Below are positions 1 to 7,711 of a stretch of 64,000 nucleotides of DNA, one piece after another. The stretch's first letter is position 1, and each line of letters begins with the position of its first letter. This DNA comes from JAAELZ01 sp965223465 (GTDB lineage Bacteria > Pseudomonadota > Gammaproteobacteria > Arenicellales > Poriferihabitantaceae): positions 3,100,001 to 3,164,000 of the forward strand of contig OZ245025.1 of the NCBI GenBank assembly GCA_965223465.1, read 5' to 3'. The position numbers were made by a program, and so were the translations under genes. The notes beneath the pieces were generated by a model. It saw nothing but the letters and a program-made list of their open reading frames with translations, did not search any database and had not been told where the DNA came from.

Positions 1-52
1 CGCGCTGACTTATCCTATGCGTTAAACCGATCCATTGACGAACAACTCAACC

Positions 53-976
53 ATGCCTGATGCGGGAACCTATCCAGATCAGTCTTTTATTCGGAATTGG
101 TCTGAATATCTCGACTGCTGTAAGCTGAAAGTAGTGGCGCTTATCATGTTCACCGCCTTGGTGGGCATGTTGTTATCGGTGGAGGGGATGGTGCCGACTA
201 TTAAGGCTTTCTGGGGTTTAATCGGAATTGGCCTAGCGGCGGCAGCGGGTGCTGCCCTCAATCATGTGATTGATGAAGAAATAGATCAACGCATGGAGCG
301 CACAAAGTATCGGCCGGTTGCGCAAGGGCAGTTAAAACCTGCCAATGTTGTTATCTTTGCAATCGCGATGGCCGCGTGCTCCGCGTTAGTTTTGTATGTA
401 TTCGTTAACACCTTAACGATGCTGCTGACCATGGCATCAATGATTGGTTATGCTGTGATCTATACCATGTTCTTAAAACGCAATACGCCTCAAAATATTG
501 TTATTGGTGGCGCTGCGGGCGCTGCTCCACCGGTGCTCGGGTGGACCGCCATAACAGGGGAGTTACACAGTGAAGCACTATTATTGTTTCTAATTATTTT
601 TGTATGGACCCCACCGCATTTCTGGGCGCTGGCAATTAAGCGCCATAAGGAATACGCCAAGGCCAAGGTGCCCATGTTACCCGTGACTCATGGTATCGCG
701 TTCACCAAATTGCACGTCGTGCTGTACACGGTACTGTTGTTTATCGTGACGTTAATGCCATTTTTAGTCTTTATGAGTGGAACTATTTATTTAGCCGGCG
801 CAATTTCACTTGGTGTTGGTTTTGTTTACTACGCGTGGAAGTTGTATTCAACCGAAGGCGATGAATTTGCAATGAAAACCTTTGGCTATTCCATTTTCTA
901 TCTGACAGCCTTGTTCGCTTTTTTTCTGGCCGACCACTATCTGCGCATATTCATTCGTGCGTTTTTTCTCAGCTAA
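53..976 (+). CDS. ctaB: Protoheme IX farnesyltransferase (heme O synthase)
   Basis: UbiA-family prenyltransferase that adds a farnesyl group to heme B, giving heme O, the precursor of the heme A used by the cox enzyme encoded just downstream. The protein is about 307 residues with many hydrophobic segments. The first Asp-rich prenyl-diphosphate motif (N-x3-D-x3-D, then R-x3-TKYRP) lies near residues 70-85, and a TPPHFWALAI-R-KEY segment follows in the middle, both typical of CtaB/CyoE. An in-frame TTG at 35 would add six residues; I prefer the ATG at 53, but no clear ribosome binding site separates the two. An in-frame stop at 23-25 limits any longer start. DUF2970 follows after 8 bases, so the two are probably co-transcribed. 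Confidence 0.95.
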   Translation: MPDAGTYPDQSFIRNWSEYLDCCKLKVVALIMFTALVGMLLSVEGMVPTIKAFWGLIGIGLAAAAGAALNHVIDEEIDQRMERTKYRPVAQGQLKPANVVIFAIAMAACSALVLYVFVNTLTMLLTMASMIGYAVIYTMFLKRNTPQNIVIGGAAGAAPPVLGWTAITGELHSEALLLFLIIFVWTPPHFWALAIKRHKEYAKAKVPMLPVTHGIAFTKLHVVLYTVLLFIVTLMPFLVFMSGTIYLAGAISLGVGFVYYAWKLYSTEGDEFAMKTFGYSIFYLTALFAFFLADHYLRIFIRAFFLS

Positions 977-984
977 TATATATA

Positions 985-1191
985 ATGGCCGAGCAGCAAG
1001 AAAACATTTCTCCATTTTCCATCTTAAAAAGCGCTTTATCGGCAATGATCGGGGTGCAGAGCAATGCAAATCGTCAGCGTGACTTTAATAGTGGAAAATT
1101 TTGGCATTTCTTTATTGCAGGTGGCATTGTCACCATTTTATTTCTGGCGGTAGTCTGGATTAGTGTAAAGCTACTAATGGCAAGTATTTGA
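985..1191 (+). CDS. DUF2970 small membrane protein
   Basis: A 68-residue protein with one C-terminal hydrophobic helix (about residues 42-66). The N-terminal half has the DUF2970 pattern: S-L-SAMIGVQSNANRQRDF followed by a short linker and the membrane segment. The family is widespread in gamma- and betaproteobacteria and has no established function that I know of. It starts 8 bases after ctaB, so it is likely translated from the same message. A link to oxidase assembly is only suggested by position. Confidence 0.75.
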   Translation: MAEQQENISPFSILKSALSAMIGVQSNANRQRDFNSGKFWHFFIAGGIVTILFLAVVWISVKLLMASI

Positions 1192-1232
1192 GATACGTGT
1201 TACGCATAAACTAGTGGGGCAGAACATACCTT

Positions 1233-1421
1233 ATGGTGAAAAAGAGTAAGCAAAAATCGCTGCAGAAGAAGCTCAAGAAAATCATAAAAAAAATGCAGCG
1301 AATTCAGAAAAATATCGCAGCTGACGAGCAACCGCTGGCAATGCATGAACTCGATACCTTAACCGAGCTAGGAGAACAATATGCTGCGGTAGTGAGCGCC
1401 ATGGAAACGGAGAAAGTCTAG
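1233..1421 (+). CDS. Small lysine-rich hypothetical protein
   Basis: A 62-residue ORF whose first half is dominated by lysine (KKSKQKSLQKKLKKIIKKM) and whose second half is acidic and probably helical (HELDTLTELGEQYAAVV). No membrane segment, no known motif. The heptad-like spacing of hydrophobics suggests a short amphipathic or coiled-coil helix. It lies on the same strand as ctaB and the cox genes, between DUF2970 and the coxB regulatory region. I do not recognise the family. The biased composition could also be a chance open frame, hence the modest confidence. Confidence 0.45.
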   Translation: MVKKSKQKSLQKKLKKIIKKMQRIQKNIAADEQPLAMHELDTLTELGEQYAAVVSAMETEKV

Positions 1422-1553
1422 CTCATTTATAACTCATCCATATTGTTTCTTGGCTCGGCAGGCGGCCTACATAAGGCTCGCTAATCACGTGCTAATTTCT
1501 TTTTGGTAAAAAGTCCTTTGGTAGATTGCAGCCCGATGCAGGATTCGATAGTA

Positions 1554-1567
1554 TTGACCTAGATCAA
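1554..1567 (+). promoter_or_regulatory. FNR/ANR-type binding site upstream of coxB
   Basis: The 14 bases TTGACctagATCAA match the FNR/ANR/DNR consensus TTGAT-N4-ATCAA at nine of ten fixed positions, and C in the fifth position is common in ANR sites. It lies in the 271-base gene-free stretch before coxB (1422-1692). A TATATT sequence at 1588-1593 would put a transcription start near 1600, about 40 bases from the site centre, which is the class II activator position. The -10 assignment is my inference; the site itself is directly visible. Confidence 0.6.
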
Positions 1568-1692
1568 GTAACAATAAAAAATATACTTATATTTGTTAAG
1601 GCAATAATATTGAACCATGCAAGCGCAGTTCAGGGGCTTAGCTTAAATATAAGAAAGCAACAAAATAACTATTTTTATAAAGGAGACTCAGA

Positions 1693-2820
1693 ATGATTCG
1701 AGCTATTCAGGCAATCATCGGTTTGGTTACGACCGTTGTTTCGTTTACTGTACAGGCTAAATGGGAAACCAACCTAACCAAGGGTGTCACCGAGTTGAGT
1801 CGGGAGGTTTATGACCTACATATGTTGGTAATGTGGGTATGTGTTGCTATCGGTGTGCTGGTATTTAGCTTAATGATTTATTCCATGATTAAACACCGAA
1901 AATCATTGGGTCATGAGCCTGCAACCTTTCACGAGAGTACTAAAATCGAAATTGTCTGGACAATCGTGCCCATTCTCATTTTGGTTTCTCTGGCTATTCC
2001 AGCGGCTAAAGCATTGATAAAAATGGAAGATTCCTCCAATGCGGATTTGACCATCAAGATTACGGGTTATCAGTGGAAGTGGCAATACGAATACCCAGAA
2101 GAAGGTATCAGCTTTTTTAGTAATCTTGACGCAGCCAGTCGAGAAGCGAGTGCAAGAGATTCTGGTATTGACCCAGGCACCGTCGATAACTATTTATTGA
2201 ACGTAGATAACCCGTTGGTGATTCCAGTCGGTAAAAAAATCCGTTTTCTATTTACGTCAACCGATGTCATCCATGCCTGGTGGGTGCCGGATCTGGCAGT
2301 TAAAAAAGATACTGTTCCCGGGTTTATAAATGATATGTGGGCAAATGTTACCAAGCCGGGAATATATCGTGGCCAATGCGCGGAACTTTGTGGAAAAGAC
2401 CATGGTTTTATGCCCATTGTGGTGATTGCCAAAGAACAGGCAGAATATGATGAATGGGTAAGTGAGCAGATTGCCGCGGCTAAGCAGGCAGAAGCAGAAA
2501 GCGCTAAGACATGGGACATGGCAGCACTGATGGAGCAGGGAGAGAAAGTTTATACCACCAGCTGTGTTGCTTGTCATCAGGCGGGGGGACAGGGCATCCC
2601 GGGCGTATTTCCAGCGATTACTGGTAGTGCGATTGCTACGGGAGGCATCAGCGAACACCTTGATGTCATAATGAATGGTCGTGAAGGAACCGCGATGCAG
2701 GCGTTTGCAGGACAGCTCAGTGATGCAGATATAGCTGCCGTCATCACTTTTCAGCGTAATGGTCTGGGTAACTCGGTAGGAGATATGGTTCAGCCATCAG
2801 ATGTTAAAGCCGCGCGATAG
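1693..2820 (+). CDS. coxB: Cytochrome c oxidase subunit II with fused cytochrome c domain
   Basis: Subunit II of an aa3-type oxidase: accepts electrons from cytochrome c through CuA and passes them to subunit I. The 375-residue protein has an N-terminal signal-like segment (to about residue 22), two transmembrane helices (about 40-62 and 80-103), and a cupredoxin domain. CuA ligands are visible as H194 (IHAWW), C229 and C233 (CAELC) and the following H/M of KDHGFMP. A C-terminal extension holds a heme c site, C291-V-A-C294-H295, so this is the caa3-like fused form. A good ribosome binding site (AAGGAG) precedes the ATG. It heads the operon coxB-coxA-small peptide-ctaG-coxC, behind the FNR-type box. 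Confidence 0.97.
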   Translation: MIRAIQAIIGLVTTVVSFTVQAKWETNLTKGVTELSREVYDLHMLVMWVCVAIGVLVFSLMIYSMIKHRKSLGHEPATFHESTKIEIVWTIVPILILVSLAIPAAKALIKMEDSSNADLTIKITGYQWKWQYEYPEEGISFFSNLDAASREASARDSGIDPGTVDNYLLNVDNPLVIPVGKKIRFLFTSTDVIHAWWVPDLAVKKDTVPGFINDMWANVTKPGIYRGQCAELCGKDHGFMPIVVIAKEQAEYDEWVSEQIAAAKQAEAESAKTWDMAALMEQGEKVYTTSCVACHQAGGQGIPGVFPAITGSAIATGGISEHLDVIMNGREGTAMQAFAGQLSDADIAAVITFQRNGLGNSVGDMVQPSDVKAAR

Positions 2821-2849
2821 AATAAAGCAGTAGATTAGAGGAAATTTCA

Positions 2850-4424
2850 ATGAATGCACATGCAGTAGATTCACATGATCATCACGGGCCCGCCAAAGGG
2901 TTAATGCGCTGGGTAACCACCACGAATCACAAAGATATCGGAACTTTGTATTTGTGGTTTGCGCTTATCATGTTTTTTGTTGGTGGAATCATGGCGTTGA
3001 TTGTTCGTGCCGAATTATTCCAACCCGGTTTACAATTTGTTGACCCCAATTTTTTCAATTCGATGACTACCATGCATGCGCTGGTTATGATCTTTGGCGC
3101 GTTGATGCCTGCCTGGGTTGGTTTGGCAAACTGGATGATTCCACTGATGATTGGCGCGCCGGATATGGCCTTACCCCGCTTGAATAACTGGAGTTTCTGG
3201 ATCCTACCCTTCGCAGGCGCTTTGCTATTGGCTACTTTGTTTGTGGAAGGCGGCGCACCGGCTTCTGGCTGGACCATGTATCCGCCGCTGGTGTTGCAAA
3301 CAGGGGCTGCGTTTCCCATGCTCATATTTGCGGTTCACCTGCTGGGTATTTCTTCTATTATGGGCGCGATTAATATCATCGCAACGATTATGAACTTGCG
3401 TGCGCCAGGCATGACTTACATGAAAATGCCGATGTTTGTATGGACTTGGTTTATTACGGCCTATTTACTTATCGCCACGATGCCTGTGTTGGCTGGTGCG
3501 GTTACCATGTTGCTGACGGACAAATATTTCGCCACCAGTTTTTTCAGTGCTGCGGGTGGTGGTGATCCAGTCATGTTCCAGCACATCTTTTGGTTCTTTG
3601 GGCACCCTGAAGTATATATTTTGATTTTGCCTGCATTCGGCATTATTTCACAGATAGTCCCTACCTTCGCGCGCAAGCCTTTATTTGGTTATAGCTCCAT
3701 GGTATATGCAACGGCTTCAATCGCGTTTCTTTCATTTGTGGTATGGGCGCATCATATGTTTACCGTGGGTTTACCGGTATCTGGTGAGCTATTTTTTATG
3801 ATGGCGACTATGATGATCGCAGTTCCAACCGGAGTAAAGGTATTTAACTGGGTATCCACTATGTGGCGTGGTGCGATGACTTTTGAAACTCCGATGTTAT
3901 TTGCGATTGGATTTATCATGATGTTCACTATCGGTGGTTTCTCAGGCTTGATGATGGCGATTACGCCAATCGATTTCCAATACCACGATACGTATTTTAT
4001 CGTTGCGCATTTTCATTACGTATTGGTACCTGGTGCAATTTTTGCGGTCATGGCGGCAGTTTATTACTGGTTACCTAAGTGGACAGGCAATATGTATGAC
4101 GAGAGTCTGGGTAAATTTCACTTCTGGATGTCGACGATATTTGTGAATATATTGTTTTTTCCACAACATTTTGTGGGTTTGGCCGGTATGCCACGGCGTA
4201 TTCCTGACTATTCCGTACAGTTTACCGATTTCAATATGATTTCTACGATTGGTGCATTCGGATTTGGTTTAAGTCAATTGCTGTTTGTTTACATTATTTT
4301 GAAGGCTGTGCGTGGAGGGGACAGCGTGAGCGACCAGGTTTGGGATGGTGCTGAAGGTTTAGAGTGGACATTAAGTTCACCACCCGAATACCATACCTTC
4401 ACTGAGCAGCCGCAAGTTCAGTAA
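2850..4424 (+). CDS. coxA: Cytochrome c oxidase subunit I
   Basis: Catalytic heme-copper subunit (524 residues, 12 helices expected). Visible metal ligands are H76 (low-spin heme a, TTMHALVM), H252 and H301/H302 for CuB, H387 (high-spin heme) and H389 (heme a) in VAHFHYV. H252-P-E254-V-Y256 carries the His-Tyr cross-link pair and the D-channel glutamate, so this is an A1-type proton-pumping oxidase. The D-channel entry region PDMALPRLNN is present. It follows coxB by 29 bases with a GAGGAAA binding site. Nothing is missing or truncated. Confidence 0.98.
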   Translation: MNAHAVDSHDHHGPAKGLMRWVTTTNHKDIGTLYLWFALIMFFVGGIMALIVRAELFQPGLQFVDPNFFNSMTTMHALVMIFGALMPAWVGLANWMIPLMIGAPDMALPRLNNWSFWILPFAGALLLATLFVEGGAPASGWTMYPPLVLQTGAAFPMLIFAVHLLGISSIMGAINIIATIMNLRAPGMTYMKMPMFVWTWFITAYLLIATMPVLAGAVTMLLTDKYFATSFFSAAGGGDPVMFQHIFWFFGHPEVYILILPAFGIISQIVPTFARKPLFGYSSMVYATASIAFLSFVVWAHHMFTVGLPVSGELFFMMATMMIAVPTGVKVFNWVSTMWRGAMTFETPMLFAIGFIMMFTIGGFSGLMMAITPIDFQYHDTYFIVAHFHYVLVPGAIFAVMAAVYYWLPKWTGNMYDESLGKFHFWMSTIFVNILFFPQHFVGLAGMPRRIPDYSVQFTDFNMISTIGAFGFGLSQLLFVYIILKAVRGGDSVSDQVWDGAEGLEWTLSSPPEYHTFTEQPQVQ

Positions 4425-4460
4425 AGGTGTATCTAATTATTGGTATCGTGTTGTAGCATT

Positions 4461-4577
4461 ATGACCATTACTGCGGCGAGAAAAAAGAGAATCAGGCTGA
4501 CGGCTTTGGCGTTGGGAACACTGGCGCTGTTTGTCTTACTGACTTTTTTTTACTTAGTCGCAACAAAAGGGGGATAG
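4461..4577 (+). CDS. 38-residue cytochrome oxidase small assembly-type peptide
   Basis: An ATG at 4461 opens a 38-codon frame ending in TAG at 4575-4577, one base before the ctaG start codon. The product begins MTITAARKKRIRLTALALG, with a basic cytoplasmic end, then a single hydrophobic helix (about residues 12-33) and a short tail. Small single-helix peptides at this exact position, between subunit I and the CtaG/Cox11 gene, are known in proteobacteria and are annotated as cytochrome oxidase small assembly proteins. The tight spacing suggests translational coupling to ctaG. Identification rests on position, size and topology. Confidence 0.65.
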   Translation: MTITAARKKRIRLTALALGTLALFVLLTFFYLVATKGG

Positions 4578-4578
4578 C

Positions 4579-5127
4579 ATGAAGTCAGCAGTCCTTTCCA
4601 AGCGAAAACTAATCAAACTGTTTGCGATCCCCATTGCGATGTTTGGTTTCGGATACTTGATGGTACCGATTTATGACGTTTTCTGCGATGTGACGGGTCT
4701 AAATGGTAAGACTGGTGTGATCTCAAGCAATGCAGCAAGCGCCCAGGCCAAGGTGGCTGATCGCACCATTAAAGTAGAATTTATATCGAGTGTGAACCAA
4801 TCTGCACCATGGGAGTTTAAGCCTGCGCAATCGAGCATGATAGTGCATCCCGGTCAACCGTATCAGGCCAGCTATATAGCGCGAAATCTCCAGGATTTTG
4901 ACGTAGTTAGCCAGTCCGTTCCAAGTGTTGCGCCGTCCAAAGCGGCTACGCACTTTAATAAAATGGAATGTTTCTGTTTTACCGAACAGAAATTTAAGGC
5001 TAATGAACAAAGAACTATGCCGTTGACATTTATTGTTGACCCAGATGTTCCGGAAGATGTGGATACAATCACCTTGTCGTATACACTATTTACCAAGCAG
5101 CCAGTCAACTTGGCACAAAATAATTAA
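4579..5127 (+). CDS. ctaG: Cytochrome c oxidase assembly protein CtaG (Cox11 type)
   Basis: Copper chaperone that helps build the CuB centre of subunit I. The 182-residue protein has one N-terminal membrane anchor (about residues 11-32) ending at the conserved PIYDVFCDVTGLNG segment, then a periplasmic Ig-like copper-binding domain. The diagnostic copper motif C-F-C-F is visible in KMECFCFTEQ. Downstream residues (PEDVDTITLSYTLF) also follow the family. It starts one base after the small assembly-type peptide and precedes coxC by 36 bases. Confidence 0.95.
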   Translation: MKSAVLSKRKLIKLFAIPIAMFGFGYLMVPIYDVFCDVTGLNGKTGVISSNAASAQAKVADRTIKVEFISSVNQSAPWEFKPAQSSMIVHPGQPYQASYIARNLQDFDVVSQSVPSVAPSKAATHFNKMECFCFTEQKFKANEQRTMPLTFIVDPDVPEDVDTITLSYTLFTKQPVNLAQNN

Positions 5128-5163
5128 CCACCAATACAGCACATTATAGAAGAAGAGGAAACC

Positions 5164-6030
5164 ATGGCTAATTCAGCAGATCATCATTATTACGTTCCGC
5201 ACGGAACGAAGTGGCCAATTCTCGGCTCAATCGGCCTTACAACACTTATCGTGGGTTTTATCAATATTTTAAATGGTGGCACCAACGGAAAATACGTAAT
5301 GATTATTGGTGCGTTAATTCTCATCTATATGCTCTTTGGCTGGTTCGGTGAAGTCATTCGCGAAAGCGAAAATAGTACCTATCATGCCTGGGAGGATAAA
5401 TCATTTCGACTTGGAATGAGCTGGTTCATATTCTCAGAAGTGATGTTTTTCGCCGCTTTTTTTGGTGCCTTGTTTTATGCGCGCGTGTTGTCTGTGCCCT
5501 GGCTGGGTGGCGCGGGTGAGGAGATGGATACCAATCGTATGCTATGGGAAGGGTTTCAGGCGGTATGGCCTACCAATGGCCCAGCAGAAGTAGGTGGGGA
5601 CTATGAACCCATGGCTGCTTGGGGCTTACCCGCGCTAAATACGCTTATTTTATTGACCTCAGGCGTGACGGTCACCTGGGCGCATCATGCCTTAAAACAC
5701 GAAAATCGGAAGCATTTAATACTGGGTCTGACCCTAACTGTAGTGCTTGGGTTTTTATTTATATTCCTGCAGGCGATTGAGTATAAAGAAGCCTATCATA
5801 CAGGTTTGACGCTTGGCACCGGAATCTATGGTTCAACCTTTTTTATGCTAACCGGTTTTCACGGTATGCATGTTACTCTGGGCGCAATTATATTAACCGT
5901 CATTCTGTTTCGATCGATTAAAGGGCATTTCTCTCCAACCCATCATTTTGCCTTCGAGGGTGCAGCATGGTATTGGCACTTTGTTGACGTGGTGTGGCTG
6001 GGTCTATTTATATTTGTCTATTGGTTATAA
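5164..6030 (+). CDS. coxC: Cytochrome c oxidase subunit III
   Basis: Integral membrane subunit that stabilises the oxidase and helps proton uptake. The 288-residue protein has seven predicted helices and family motifs such as FRLGMSWFIFSEVMFF, EGFQAVWPTNGP and the C-terminal WYWHFVDVVWLGLFIFVYW. The length fits a bacterial subunit III with its acidic loop between helices. It is the last gene of the core operon and is followed by a strong intrinsic terminator. A GAAGAGGAAA binding site precedes its ATG. Confidence 0.97.
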   Translation: MANSADHHYYVPHGTKWPILGSIGLTTLIVGFINILNGGTNGKYVMIIGALILIYMLFGWFGEVIRESENSTYHAWEDKSFRLGMSWFIFSEVMFFAAFFGALFYARVLSVPWLGGAGEEMDTNRMLWEGFQAVWPTNGPAEVGGDYEPMAAWGLPALNTLILLTSGVTVTWAHHALKHENRKHLILGLTLTVVLGFLFIFLQAIEYKEAYHTGLTLGTGIYGSTFFMLTGFHGMHVTLGAIILTVILFRSIKGHFSPTHHFAFEGAAWYWHFVDVVWLGLFIFVYWL

Positions 6031-6057
6031 TACTTAACCTTTAGCAAGTTTGTAATT

Positions 6058-6082
6058 AACGCTGCTATCGCAGCGTTTTTTT
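6058..6082 (+). terminator. Intrinsic terminator after coxC
   Basis: A perfect 8-bp stem AACGCTGC/GCAGCGTT with the four-base loop TATC (6066-6069) is followed at once by a run of T. It lies 28 bases after the coxC stop and should end the cox operon message. Confidence 0.9.
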
Positions 6083-6160
6083 AATCCCGATTAATCGATT
6101 TCAAATGGCTCTGATATCAACTGGACTGCATATACTTTTTGTCAGTTGGGTGATTACGCA

Positions 6161-6376
6161 TCAATAAGGCAGGTTCGAATTAGGCTCGATCAAGCCAATT
6201 TTGGCACCCAATATCAGTAGAATAAATATAAAAATTGATAGACCAACGCGAACCGCCAATGCTTTAACCACACGCGTCGAGTCGGCATCATCCTTGTTCA
6301 GACGATATAGTGCGGTGAATAAGCTGACAATGACAAACACCAGCAAGATAACGATAATGAGTTTAAAAAGTAGCAT
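6161..6376 (-). CDS. DUF2909 twin-transmembrane protein
   Basis: A 71-residue protein with two hydrophobic helices (about 4-25 and 42-63) separated by a short charged loop containing the family pattern LNKDDADSTRVVKALAVRVGLS. It is encoded opposite to its neighbours between coxC and the SURF1 gene, the place where this family is found in Pseudomonas-type cox clusters. Its role is not established; the position suggests a part in oxidase assembly. The ATG is 12 bases from the divergent SURF1 start, so the two genes must have overlapping promoters or share regulation. Confidence 0.8.
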   Translation of the reverse strand: MLLFKLIIVILLVFVIVSLFTALYRLNKDDADSTRVVKALAVRVGLSIFIFILLILGAKIGLIEPNSNLPY

Positions 6377-6387
6377 TTAGCCGGCTG

Positions 6388-7080
6388 ATGTCCCTGTTTA
6401 AGTCAAAAGTTATACGAATTATACTTTACCTACTAGGGCTGAGTCTGTTATTGGGGTTGTCACTTTGGCAATATCAGCGTGGTTTGGAGAAACAGCATGT
6501 TAATGCTTTGCGTGCTGAGGAAGGGGTGGTTGCGCTGCCTACGACGCCTACCTCGTGGGAAGCACATAATTATCGTGTTCGACAACTATCAGGTAAATGG
6601 CTTGAAGAAAAATCGTTATTGCTTGAAAATAAACTATTTCAGGGGCGGTCGGGTTATGAAGTATTGACCCCATTCCAACCGGCAGATCAGGCCGCGCCGA
6701 TACTGGTCAATCGGGGTTGGGTTGGAGATGCAACGCAAGTAAAAAATGATAAGGCTTCCAAGCAAGTTAATATTACGGGTATCGTTTATCTTCCAGAACC
6801 TGGGCTTGAGCTGGGTGAGTCGATACTACCAGACGTTAAAGCTTCCAATGAATGGCCGAAAAAGAGTTTGTATATTGACCTGCCAGAATACGCAACTATT
6901 TTAGGCACACCCGTTCAAGACGCCATTTTGGTGCTGGATGAGGCGGACCCAGCGGCATTTACCAAAATTTGGCAGGCAGTTGTGATGCCACCTGCAAAGC
7001 ATTTTGGCTATGCCATTCAATGGTTAGGCTTGACCTTAGTCTTGGCTATCTATGGCTTTATCTGGATTAAAAGAAACTAA
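6388..7080 (+). CDS. SURF1 family oxidase assembly protein
   Basis: SURF1/Shy1 homologue that aids insertion of heme A into subunit I. The 230-residue protein has the expected layout: an N-terminal helix (about 9-25) ending in LGLSLWQYQRGLEK, a periplasmic domain with the conserved segments GYEVLTPF and ILVNRGWV (about 90-115), and a C-terminal helix in HFGYAIQWLGLTLVLAIYGF. It runs with the cox genes but beyond the terminator and the opposite-strand DUF2909, so it probably has its own promoter. The next gene begins 16 bases downstream. Confidence 0.92.
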   Translation: MSLFKSKVIRIILYLLGLSLLLGLSLWQYQRGLEKQHVNALRAEEGVVALPTTPTSWEAHNYRVRQLSGKWLEEKSLLLENKLFQGRSGYEVLTPFQPADQAAPILVNRGWVGDATQVKNDKASKQVNITGIVYLPEPGLELGESILPDVKASNEWPKKSLYIDLPEYATILGTPVQDAILVLDEADPAAFTKIWQAVVMPPAKHFGYAIQWLGLTLVLAIYGFIWIKRN

Positions 7081-7096
7081 ATATTATGGTTTCCTT

Positions 7097-7696
7097 ATGA
7101 GACTAAAAGACAATCAAAAGAAACTACTTATTATTACAGCATGGTTTTTTATCCCACTATTGATAGCGGTAAGCTGGTATAAAATCTTGCCAGACTCCTT
7201 ACTACCCGAAATGACCACCAATCATGGCGCGTTGCTTGATCCGGCTTTTACCCTCTCGCCATTTAAGCACCAGACGATCGCGGGGGAGCTTTTTAGTAAT
7301 ATTGATGTGGAAAAGGTCTGGACTTTAGTGCACTTTGTCAATGGAGATTGTGATGAAGCGTGCAGCCGCTCGCTATATAAAACCAGACAATTGCGCCTTG
7401 CTTTAGGAAAGGATATAGATCGACTCAAGCGCATTGCGATATTAAATCCAGCTGGCCAAAGTGATTCCAATCTAAAAATGTGGGCTTCCCATCCAGATTT
7501 AACCGTGCTGATTAATGCCGAACAGGGGATTGGTGCTCAAATTAAAACCATGGCAGGGAAATTTTATACTAATGAGAACGCGTTGTTCCTGATTGATCCT
7601 CTGGGGAATGTGATGATGCATTTCCCCGCCACGCTTGAACCAAAATTGATAAAAAAAGATTTACGCAAGTTATTCAAACTTTCGCATATTGGATAA
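7097..7696 (+). CDS. Membrane-anchored thioredoxin-fold protein of the cox cluster (SCO-like)
   Basis: A 199-residue protein with an N-terminal membrane helix (about 11-27) and a periplasmic domain. C85-D-E-A-C89 has the CxxxC spacing of SCO copper chaperones, and LFLIDPLGNVMMHFP near the end resembles the last strands of the SCO/peroxiredoxin fold. The histidine that SCO proteins use as third copper ligand just before that segment is not evident (the sequence reads YTNENALFLID). Proteins of this kind follow SURF1 in many gammaproteobacterial cox clusters and lack a firm function. I chose the ATG at 7097 over an upstream frame start at 7052, which would overlap SURF1. Confidence 0.75.
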   Translation: MRLKDNQKKLLIITAWFFIPLLIAVSWYKILPDSLLPEMTTNHGALLDPAFTLSPFKHQTIAGELFSNIDVEKVWTLVHFVNGDCDEACSRSLYKTRQLRLALGKDIDRLKRIAILNPAGQSDSNLKMWASHPDLTVLINAEQGIGAQIKTMAGKFYTNENALFLIDPLGNVMMHFPATLEPKLIKKDLRKLFKLSHIG

Positions 7697-7711
7697 GGCT
7701 TATCCTTGTCC

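Noticed and set aside
2..25. Seven codons and a stop at the left edge, possibly the end of an upstream gene such as ctaA
   Set aside because: Too short to identify; only an open frame ending in TAA is visible.
6165..6180. GGTTCGAATT-like sequence resembling a tRNA T-loop
   Set aside because: No matching acceptor, anticodon or D arm around it; it is the end of the DUF2909 gene.
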